Positions 12,701-24,700 of a stretch of DNA of 64,000 nucleotides are shown here, piece by piece. Within the stretch, counting starts at the first letter, position 1, and each line of letters opens with the position of its first letter. The position numbers were made by a program, and so were the translations under genes. The stretch comes from Lycocorax pyrrhopterus obiensis (Eukaryota > Chordata > Aves > Passeriformes > Paradisaeidae), in NCBI GenBank assembly GCA_014706295.1, contig JACSVZ010000007.1, positions 49,118,975 through 49,182,974 on the forward strand, given 5' to 3'. Below the pieces are notes generated by a model. That model saw nothing but the letters and a program-made list of their open reading frames with translations, made no database searches and was not told where the DNA came from.

Positions 12701-15700
12701 GGCATTTTTATTCTTACAGAAAGAGCTACTACTTTCATCCATAGAAGAGGAAATAAGGAGTTAGGAAGTCCAAGGTCTTTCAACAAACAACACACAGAAA
12801 GATTTTCAGAAGTTATTTGGGTACCCACAGACACAGATAGGCATCTATTGTGATTTTCAGGAGGGAAAAAAAGTTCTGGGTTCAAGTTACTGACAATTAA
12901 ATATTGAACTGTTTCTAAGACTCTGAAATGCATTTAAATTTATGATCTGGTTCCTGAATCCAGATTTTTGACTTGCTGATTCTTATTTAACTGATTTCCA
13001 GTGAGATTTAGCTTTCCAAGCATTAAAGCTGTGTTTGAAAGTTAGATTTAGACTTGAGTTATTGAGGAGCTGTGAAAAGCTTAACTTCTGTTCCTAATGT
13101 GTACAGATTTGAACACATCCATTTCCTGTTCTGCTTTGTGGTCTGCAAAGTGGAGGTCATGATGAGGGTTCATGGCATTTGTTCAATAAAATATTTAGAA
13201 TAGTAATGATAAATATATACAAACTGCACATTTCAGGAAGTTTCAGGTGTTCCCAAGTGTTTTGTGTAGTTCCTGTCTTGTGAAGTTTTTCCAAAGTTAG
13301 AAACCTAGTGTTTTGTTTGTCACAAAAACCATGCTTGTATTATCACATTCAAAAGGAGAGAAAAACATTAGACGTTGATTTCTTTTAGGAAAAAGTTTTT
13401 TACATTGTTGTGTTTCTGTACTTCAACAGATTTTTAAAACAGGTATCATGTCCTTTGGGCATGTGATTGGTCTCATTGCATTCTGCAGAAATCCTTGCAT
13501 ACTTTAATGTAAGGTGATGCTACAGTTATTCCAGAATAAAAGTCTGTATTGCTTGACGGTAGCTTCAGACCTTTCTCACCCAGAATTAGCTTTGCGCACC
13601 AGAAATAATATGTTGTATTTTAGTGTGCATTACTCTTTCTAGTGGAGTTGGGAACTCTTAATGTGTTTTTCTGATTTATGCTAGAACAACTGAAGATAAC
13701 ACAGTCTTTAATCCCCTGCACCATCAAGTTTGAGATTATCGCATTGTTGGAAGTATGCTGTGTTCCCAGATTGTCATGCATAATTCATTAAAATCACTGT
13801 AATTTTGGTTCATGCTGTTGCATTTGACTGAGCTGCCTTAGGGTCCTTTTTGGATTTTATTGTGTTGATTAAACTGTCTTCAGAACAGGGGGTGACCAGT
13901 GATGAGCAACAGCTAAGTCCAGGATAAAAGGATCATGAAAAAAAGAAAAGCATTGCAGATTAGATATAAAATAGCATAGCTCTATGAAATTTTCACTTAG
14001 ATTTATCAATTTAATCATCTGAAATGAATTTATCAATAAATCATCTGAAATACTGATTTGCAGCAGATTAAAGTAAAAATTTGGTGGTATTTTGTACATA
14101 AGAGATGCTTCCAGTGTCCATCTTTATAATGGCTTTACAGTGTACAGCTTTGTGGTGGCTTTTGGTATTAAAGGTGTTTTGCTTTGATATTGTAAGCCCT
14201 GATTCTATTCATTTACATGTCCTGCATATTGAAGTGCCATGATTTCACTTTGTGTTCAGTATTTTCACCACTGAATGCCTTTATTTGGCTTTAAAGTCTA
14301 TGTTTAGGTACTAAAATAAATGACCTAATTTTTGAGAACACAGTATTTCTCATTTGACTTTGGAAGAGCTAGTAGATAATTAGTGTTTTTGAAATTAGGC
14401 TAGTTATTTAGGTGCCAAAATCTGGAACTAGAAGCCTCACTTTAGACTGCCAAGCAAAGAATTTTTGCTTAGTCTGTGTTGCTGCGTTAATCAGAAACAA
14501 TTCAGTCAGTAGGCAGCTTCTGGCAAACTTTTTTTCCCTCCAAAAAAAATTAGTTATCCATGATGTGCTGTAGGGCAAAAACATTACTTCATTATCTTTG
14601 TGGTACTAGAAGGAGGCAAGATTTGTCTTTAGACCAGTTGAGCATTAGTGAGACTGCAAGTCTGAATAGAGTTTATGTCATGCAAACATGGTTTTTCTGA
14701 ATTTAGGTGCTCTTCAGAAGATCTTTATGGTAACATTTTAAATGTTCCCTAAAATTCTTGTTTATTATTTATTTAAAATGGTACTTTATTGGCTTACTTA
14801 AAAAAATGAAACACACACAAAAAAAAGCATATGAGCTTCAATTTCTTTTTTATTTTTTATTCCAGGTTGGCATCAAGTACCAGTTTTTCTAATCAAGCAG
14901 AAAGGTATGGTAGCAAAGGATACCTTGACAAAAATGAAACAATCAATCTAAAGCATCATCTTCCCTGACCCTGAAATCAACTAAATTTAACTTTTAAAAA
15001 ATGTTATTTAAAATTTCTGAGTGAAAGAAAAAAAACCTGCCTTTTCCCCTTATTTCAAATATCCTGTGTTTTCTGGAGTTGAACAGGAGCCCATATTCAT
15101 ATATGTGAAACCTGGAAAAAATCAGATTCAGATGCTGTCTTGTCTTTGCAATTTCAGTGCAGCTTTTTCTAACTGGTTCTGTGTTCAGTATTTGTCTTGA
15201 TAAACTATCTCCAATCAAGTGAATCATCCTTGGCCATGGAGAATCCCTGGTAGTGTTGCCTCATTATGTAAATCAGATGCTGAATAGGATAAATTCATTT
15301 TGAGAAGCTGTAAAGCATGTTAAGATGTGCAGTTTATGAGTAAATAGATAATACTTAGGCTTTTAAAATGAAAGCATTCATTTATGAGTGATTAGGGAGT
15401 ACTTCATCTCTTGAAGGAAACTGCAAGAGGCAAATGGATATTGTAATATTTTTGTTTACCTGTTGTTCATATGTTTTATGGTAATGCCAAGAACCTTATT
15501 CTGTGTCATTGAAATACACAAGGTGAGAGCAGGATTATATTTCAAATTCAGATGACTCACAAATAAAAGTACATGGAGAATCAGGAAAAATACAACTATT
15601 TATTGAGGCAAATACTTTGTGTATGTAACTTTTTTGTCTCTTCATAGTTGAGCTGAAGTCATAAAATCAACAAACTTCTTTTCAGGATCAGGACAGTTCT

Positions 15701-18700
15701 GTTTTTGACTGTCTCACTCATAACTGAACACTTCCATAATTAAAAAGAATAGCATCATCTTTATTTTCTCCATGTAGTCAGCTTCGACAAGTGTTTCATC
15801 TGCAGTGCAATTTTTTTTCTTCTTTTCTTTTCCCTTCATTTCAGCATGATGATCCCTGGAAATGCTGCAGGTGTGGCCAAGCAGTTCCTCCGTTGTGTGT
15901 TCCATCAGCTGGCTCCCAATGGCATCTTCCCTCAGCTCTTCCAGAGCATTATTAAAGGTAATGTGCAATACTTGAATGCATTTCTGACCCTTGGTTTCCT
16001 CTATATGAACAGCCAGTGCAAAAATGTCATTCGAATTTCAGATGGAAGCTTTTTACGGACCTTAGCCACGTCTCTGATGGACTTCAGTGAGCTGAGTTCC
16101 ATCGCTGCTCTGAGCCAGCTGTTAGAGGTATGTTGACAATTGGCTATGTTAATGATGCTAATTTTATTAGCATTATCAGCATTATCAAAAATTTTTCCTC
16201 ATTTGAGTTCAAACTTGTTTCATCAAAAACACTGTGAATTTTTGTTTTGTCCTCCTTCGAAATAATTAGGCTGTCCTCACCACAAGTAGTGTGTCCCATT
16301 CCTTCCTATTTTTTGTTTTCAGGAACATTTCTGCTCATATATCTCAGTTCTTCCTCTTCATTTTATCTGATGACAGTTTCTCTTAAGTATTCCAAAAATC
16401 TATTGCCTGCCTTTGACTGACTGCCTTCTTTGCAGTTGGCTTATTTCTGCTGTACCATTTTTCCTCCTGCTAGAACTAGTCACTTGCATGTATCCTGCTC
16501 TTCCAAGAGCACGGCAGTTGCTTCATACAAGATGTTGACATCACTTTAAAACTGCTCATGTCTTTTCAGGCCTTGCTCTAGGACTGAAGCCACAAAAGCA
16601 TACATGGTCTACTGAACACTAATGAACATATCTTCTTTAAAATTGTCTAAAGGAAAACATGAGCAATCTGCTGCTGAATACTTTTGAGTTTTGCTTTTTC
16701 TACTGCCTTGCCAGTCTAAGCAGATTATGAGTTAGGACCCTGCTTATAACATTTTGGCTCAAAACTTTTTGGTCAATACTTTAGGAACTGCTAGACTAAC
16801 TATCACATACACAGTTCAACTTCCCAGCGCAACACTATCATTAGCATCATAGAAAAAGTACGCAGCATTTGGTCTCAACAAATTAACTTCAGCACTTTCA
16901 AATACTGTGTGAGGGACCACTTCTGCGTGGGTGTGATTGTTCCACAGTTATCGCTTTGTTTCCAGGGTTTAAACAACAAAAAGAACTTGCCAGCAGGGGG
17001 TGCAATGCTACGCTGTTTGGAAAACATTGCTACCTTTATGGAAGCCTTGCCGATGGATTCGCCCAGCAACCTCTGGACCACAATTAGTAATCAGTTTCAG
17101 ACCTTCCTTACTAAACTCCCATGTGTTTTGCCTCTTAAGGTATGATGTATGGACATCTGAAGCAAGCTATATTGCCATTGGTCAGGGTGTACTGAAACAG
17201 TGGGAAAACTGTGGATAACCAATTAGAGTGGGTTCTTGTGAATTATTCTTGTCATTTATTTTATCTCTGATCCATCCCTTTAATTATGTTTTCCATGGGT
17301 AACAACAGCAACTCTGAACGGGGTACTTTTCACTTCTTTCTTGGCATTTTTCCTATCCGCTTTCTATGCCCTGTCTTTGTCAGATTAGAATACTGCATTT
17401 GAGAGAGTCAGTATTTAGACAATGAAAATCTATCTGGTTTTAACTGTTAAAACTAAGTAAGACTCTCAAGAAGAGCAGCACCACCTAATTAATTTTCTAA
17501 AAGTACACAGTAGTCAGACAGGCAGAGGGAGCTGAGACTGCTGGGAATTGGGCCTAGCCTGTTGGCTGACCAGGTTGTAGTTCTGATTGTAATAGAATAT
17601 TGTAAAGGAAACTGAATCCAGAGGCTTTGGGTTCTGATTTCTGAGAGCTCAGAGGACATACAGCAGGATCTTATCTCCTGGTGTGTATATTTCCAGATGT
17701 CGTTTCAGCAAACAGAGTAAAAACTTTTGAGTCTTTCCAGTAAACATGGAATTCTGATGCCCTTACACTATTTCCTATGGTGTGAACGAGCCCAGTGGTA
17801 ATTTCTTCTGTACAAAGCAGTGTTGTTCAGTATGGGCTGAGTGATCCAAAATCTAAATCTGTGACTGGTAACATTGTCTTTTAAATTGGGTGTCACTACC
17901 AGGCTACATGAACAATACTAAATTCCTTGGCTCTATTATGCAGTAGTCAGATCTTGAAACCTTTCAGATTTTGGTAAATTGTGACATTATCCTCTAGCAC
18001 TTACTAAGTCAAACAGACAATAACCATTCCCTCTGCGTACTAGTCACCCCAATCTGCTGCATCTTGTATAATTGAAATAAATAGAAAGAAATTAATTGGA
18101 TCTTAGTGGTTCCAACTGCATATCTGCCATTCACAGAACCTTTAGGTGGAGTGTTTACTCTGATTTGCCTTTTATTCATGGGGGGTATTATTAGTGATAC
18201 AAATAAAGCAATTTGCTTGCTCCTGATCTTTCAATCTCCTGTTCTCTTCTTTAGGGTCATAGGGGACACTTTGATATTCTAGATGTTTACAGCAGGGGTG
18301 AGGCAAGACAATGGATTGATCCTGAAAAGTCCATTCAGTGCTGTAACCTGTGTGATTTATTTGAAATAAAGATTACATCATAAGGAACAGCTTAAGGAAT
18401 CTGAAACAGCTGCTGCCAGGGTGTATTCCAATGTTAGATGTTGTGAGTTGTCTTGAGATGTGAGGGAAAATAGCAGAGATCAGGAAAAGCACAGAAATAT
18501 AAAATTAGGTAGATGGTGCACACCTGTGCTGTGGTATGTTACCACTGAACGGGTGTGATTGGGTATGATTGTGTTCAAGAATAAGCCAGTTTAGAGAAAG
18601 TAATTAAAAATCAATCATCAGGGATCATTTTTCAGACTTCTCCTATAACTTATTCATAGCTGCTACCACTATAAGCAAGATGTGTGCACAGAAAGGTACT

Positions 18701-21700
18701 AACTTCTTTTCTTTTTCTTTTCTGCCTTCAAATATGTTCAGTGTTCTTTAGACTCTAGTTTAAGAATCATGATTTGCTTGTTGAAGATACCTACCACTAG
18801 TGCCACCAGGGTAAGTTCCAAGAAGACAAAATTCTGTTGCCTCAGATTTAGCCAGCCTCGTATGAATGTGTTCTTATCCCCTGGCTAGGAAAGTGTTATA
18901 TATAAGCATAAAATTGTGCAGTCCAGTACTGTTTGGAGAATGATAAGAGCTTTGGAATCTAGGTTACAGTAAAGTGGGGGTAGAATTACATTCTTGTGTG
19001 GGTGTGAATGTATGTCTTCTTAAAGATTTGATGTTCTCTTTTTTTTTTTTTCCCTCATCTATTTTTTTCTTTTTAAAAAAAGAGTAATGAGCTTCCTTAG
19101 ATGTTTTTCAGTACAATTCCACTGAAGTCAGTGAGATTTTCCTGCATAAACTGTACAGAATCTCTTATAAACACTGTGTCACAAGTGAAACTATTTTCTG
19201 ACTTTTTGTTTCTAGTTTCTGACAGAAGCATGAAGGCATATGATACAGCTGTTTGACCAAAACGGTGTAAATCCCAGGCAGATAGCCTCTGAGCTAAAAA
19301 TAATGCTGTTCCATTCAGGTGTTTCAGAGCTGGAATGCTTCTTTGCTTTTTTGGGCAACGAGTTATTGATTTCTGTAACACATGTCATTGCAGAGCCTTC
19401 TGGAACCTTTTTCAAAATTACTGAGTTTTGTAATTCAGAATGCTGTCTTCTCTCTGGCCTACCTGGTGGAACTGTGTGGTTTGTGCTACCGAGCCTTCAC
19501 AAAGGTAACAATGACACTGTATCTTCCTTTAGGGACAAGTGAAAACAGGACAAAGTTGTGCTTTGCACAAGTAGTTTGGAAGTAAAGATGAAATCAGTGT
19601 CAAGTTTCAGGCATGTCAACAGTTTTAATGTAGTTCGGTTAATCTAGTGATCATGATTCAGTACCTTTTAATAATGCTGAGTTTTACATTCACAGCAAAG
19701 ATACAGATGATGGGAACCTGCTGCAAATGTTGCTCAGAAAAGTATTTTGATGTGATTTTGGGACTTGGGCATTTTTTTCTCGTGTTGAGAAGATACCTGG
19801 TATTGATGCATCACTTAAAATGTCTGTACAGTCCTATCTTTCCTAGTGCACAACTTTAGCCACATAACTTATGAGTAGAATCTTAAATATTCCTGGTAGT
19901 GCCTTTTGAGAGCACAGCTGTGAGGGGAGGCAGTAGACAACTAAGACGGAAGACTCCACGTTAGGAGCTTTCCGTCTTAGATCCTGTTCATTCTGTATTA
20001 GGTATTTTCCTTTGGCATGTATGGCTGTAGCTGTGTAGAAAAGAGAACAGTATGTGTACACTTTTAAAAAGTTTGTAAGATTCCTGGATGAAAGCTATGG
20101 TGTACAAATAACACTTTAGGTATTACTCGGGTTCATTGTTGTAGCTATCAGTGAGAAGCTGAACAACAAAAAAGCGATTGAACCTAAGGTCATATATACT
20201 CCATTACGTAGATTGTCTAGGTACTGAGCAAAAATGTTGCCTTAGCCACTAAGTGCACAGTTTTCCATGCTCAATACATTTGTCAGAACAGTAATTAATC
20301 ATCAGGAAATGTTCTATCATAAGCAGCTACATGATTTTCTGTTTTGATAATGTACAACTGGAACATGCATTGTTTGAGTCTTGTTAAGACTTAAAATATC
20401 ACTGGACAAACAATGAAGAAGAAATGATAGAAGCAATGAAACTCTCACAGAAAAACTGCACCACAAGAAAATAAGAATCATTTTTACCAAATGTAATGGT
20501 TTGAAGCATTACATAGAAACTAACAGTATGTTTAATGACAGCAAGCAAGTTCTAGCTTTTTGTCTCATTTGAAAGAGAAGAGTTTATGAAATGGAATAAT
20601 CCTGAGTACAGAAGAGATTGCCTGGCTTTTAGAAGTATTTTGAGTTAGATCTATGGTTAAGGGTTTGGGCAAGGCAAAGTAAGAAAAGTGTTAACTTGAA
20701 GTCCAATAGTGGTTTTTTTTCATTGAAACAGAAAAGTCTCATTTAAAACTGAAGCAAAGATACTGTTCTTGCATTTGTGGTCTTATCAGAGTGTTTCAAA
20801 TATCTGCTAAAGCAAATTGTGAACTACAGGGCATTTTTCACTTTCCTCAGGCTCTGCAGTTTCACAAAAATGTAATTAAAACCACAGTATTAGAAAACCC
20901 ACACGTGTTTCTCGCATGCTTGCTGGTTGGTTGTTCTATTAATATAGTGAGTACTTAATTGCACACAGGAAGCTTGGATTACAGTGCTCGGTAAAATCTT
21001 CTTGATTTAGTTTAATGCAACCCGATGACCCAGAAATGGAAGCATTAGTGAGTGTTCTGCATTATATAGCCACAAAATAGTTAATTTAGTGGAACTCCAC
21101 ACTACATTATCTTTGTTATTTCTGAAAGCTTACCATAATTTTGCCTTAGAAGTGTCAAATTAATGACTGCTGTTAGAAAAAAACACCAGATCGGTTATGA
21201 TGTCTATGTTTCTCTACAGTGGAAATCACTGTAGGTAAGTAAGAGTGTTGTGATAGAGTACCACATAGAAGTGAATTCCAGAATGAATATAATTTGTGAG
21301 CATTGAAACTATTCAAATGTAATTGCTTGTTTTGCAACGTTGAGTGTGGTGACTGGAACAAAACACTAACTTTCAGCTAAGCTGTAGAGGATTCTTGTCT
21401 TTTCAAAGAGCAAGCTACTCTGACATGCACTCCGTAGAGGTCAGTGCTGTACAACCACTCCAAATCTTTCTTTACTCCAACATTTTCCTGATACCCTGTG
21501 GCAGGAATATCTGAGTTTCTCATCTTGGAGCCTGAAGACTCACGTCAGTCTGATATTTCCTTGTCTGAGTTTCTGTTCCAGGTCAACAATTTGGTTTTTT
21601 TGGTGCCTTTGAAACTCTCAGTTGAGAGTAGCATCTCTTCTGTGCATAGTAATCTTATCTTTAGTTTTCCTTTCAAGTGTTTTAAGATCTTAAATGGATG

Positions 21701-24700
21701 CTTTTTGGCTTTCTTATCTCTTACAGCTGCAGAAGCTTGAAGCTAAGCTTAGCCTTTTGCTAGTATTCAGTTGTCCCTTACCGAGTAAAAGCAGAATGCC
21801 ACATGATTTTGCTATTGAATTTTTTGAAGAATATTAAGTGGCAGATCTTCAGTATTTTAATTACTGTAGTAGCAGTGGTGATAAAATAAAGATTTTTGCT
21901 TTATACTGGCTTACTTAGAGGATAGCATAACACTCCTTTAAAGGTCCAAATTTACTCTTATTACTAAGTTTGGACCCTGAGGTACTACTGGAACTTCAGT
22001 AGTTTGATGTTCTACATATTGACATGTGGTAAGTCACAATTTGAAGGTTGCAAAGCAGTTTTCTATAGGGATGCATAGACATTCGAGAGAGTTAATTTGG
22101 CTGAACAGAGGCTGAAGTAGTTAGTGTATTCTTGATACTGCTGGTACCAAATTTACACATGTGACTCCCTTGGGTGTTACTTTTATGGAACAATGGCCCT
22201 GTGGCAGAATATAGAGTTCTAAAAGTATGTATAAACTAGGTTTATACATATTTATCACCAGCAGGATGATAGGAATAAGTAGGCTTGGATAGGAAGGGTA
22301 CTCTGGGCCATTGACTTACATGTCATCACTCTTGATTTACAGTGCAGGAAGCAAGAGGTTAGATGTCAAAAAAAACACTTTGCCTGATTTTGCTCAATCT
22401 CTCTGCATTGCATGTACTTAACAAACATTACGAGTTTAGACTGTGAGACAGGAGACTTCTTTGAGAAAGAGGTAGTTAACTGTTTTATTATCCCTAAAGC
22501 CAAGAGAGGCTGGGATTCATGAAGCCTATGCCTCCTTTCCAATGTTCTGGCAAAGCAGTTTATTGTGGCCCGATATCCTGTATAGCATAGATGTTGGTAT
22601 GTAAAATAGCTGAATGCTTTTGAGAGAATTATGTCTTCCTTCTTTTTCAGTGTGTGTAGGCTACTGTACTGCGTTACTGATAGGAACTTCTGTCCACTCT
22701 TTGAGGGGATGTAATTGTCAACTGACTTGAGTGTGGCACTGCTCAGGGTCTGTGTCTCAAGTCTGGGAAGGCATATGATGGTGGGAACAGGCACTCTTCC
22801 TGGGGAATTCTAACAAGTAATCAGGATCTTTTGACACTGTGAGTGTTGTGCACTGTTCTGGTTCTCCATTCCCACTCAGAATGTCATAGTATCAGAGAAA
22901 GTTCAGGTAATAATAGCAAGGATGATCAAATAGTTAAGTGAGTTCCACATACAGAGCAGCTAAGTCAGAGCTCTTCAATCTGAAAGCACAACAACTGGTG
23001 AGAATGTGAGAGAGGTCTGCAAGGTCACAAGTGATCCAGACAGGGATGGGTAATTTCATTCCTTCCCAGTGCAAAGAACATACTAAGTTTGTAGGAACTA
23101 ATCAAAGCAAGTAAAGGGAAGTGATTCTTCAACAGTTTGAGATTCCGTACCAAGTACCATTTGTGCTAAAGGTTGACATGAGTCCCAGAGGTCAATGGAC
23201 AGTTACATGGAAGAGAAATATATTGAGTTATGAATTATACAGAAACCGTGCTGAGCTCAGAAGTTCCCTGAGCTGAAAATAGTTGGTAAAATTACACATG
23301 CTTGCCTTGTTCTTATTCTTCCTTTTGCTTCTGCTTATGGCCTTGTTGGAGATAAGTTACTGAAGACATTTGTTCTCATCTGACCTCTCCTGGATATTAT
23401 TATATTGTGTAATTTTTATCGGAGCACCACTCATGCATGTGTAATGTGTGACTTTTGAATATTTGTCCCCTCAACCTGATTTTGGAGTGTTAGCGTCCTG
23501 CGAGTTTAGCTGCCTAGACTGCAGCAATGTAGTCAGACAAGGACAAGGACTGCAGTTTGGGACCCATTCCATCATCTGAATGTGTTACCTGTCTGCACAC
23601 TCCATGTAATTGAAGGGGGAACTAGGAGCTTGAAGTACGGTCTCTTGATTTACAGACTGGCATCTAACATCCATGAAAGACATACCATTCTGTTGTTTTG
23701 GCACCTTCTCCCAGATCAAGGCCTGATATTTAATCTGTTTTCTTTCAAAGATATATGGGTGCTGTGGGAGACATGCACTGTTGCTGCAAGCTTTGTTTGA
23801 CAGTATGCCACACAGGTGGTGTGGTGGCCTCAGTTCTCTTGAGAGGAACCCTGGTGACTGCTTGGTCTGCTGCAACCAAAGGTCACTCTCACTTCAGCTA
23901 TTTGTCTTCTCCTGTGTGCAGCTGGAGGTGGCCTTCAAGTTGTCTCTCACTAACCTCGTAAAACTTCTCTGAGGAAGAGACAAATGGTCGCATTTTACAG
24001 ATTTTGTGGAGAGACTGAGGCCCTGGCTGAGTAAAAATTTTCATACATTTAACTTAAGTGAACAGGCAAGTGCATGAGATTTACAAGATGGAGGATACTA
24101 GGTTTTAGATCTTAAGCACACTTTAGATATGCTCTTCTTATTAGACAATTTATTTCATCTCTAATGGTTGTCTGAAATAGAGCATGGTGCTCCTGCTGGT
24201 CAAAATTCTTGAGTTGCTGTGGTCAGTAGCAAGTTATAGATTTGTTCTATGTTTTTATCTTATTGTCTAAAGTCAGAGAATGACAAAGTAAGATGTATAA
24301 CAAGCCCATCTTATCTCTTGTACCTCCTTGCTGACTCAGCCCTACAACTCTATTCTTAGACCTCTGTGTTCTAATCTCCACTGGCTGATTTCTCCCTATG
24401 TTTTAAAGTGTTTCTGTTGTAGCAGCTGTAGCCAAGACTGTTTTTATTGTGGAAGTGGAAAAGTACTGCCAGTCTGATGAGTGGAAATAGATGGTCCGAG
24501 CAGCTGTAGTGCAGGCACTCATTTTTTAAAGGGGAATAACAACAGAAAAAGAATGTAGTGAAATGTAGACTGTTTTTGGCAGGTTCAGTGAAAGAATAAT
24601 GCTAAATACCATACCAGTTTTTTTCTCCTGTGTCATTTCTTACTGCTTTCCCCTTTTCTCTTTGTGTGGGACTACTTAATGAAAGCTATGTTTGCATGCC

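Noticed and set aside
22366..22794. 142-codon - strand open frame in the largest UNC79 intron
   Set aside because: No recognisable motif, no promoter or poly(A) context, and composition typical of intron sequence.
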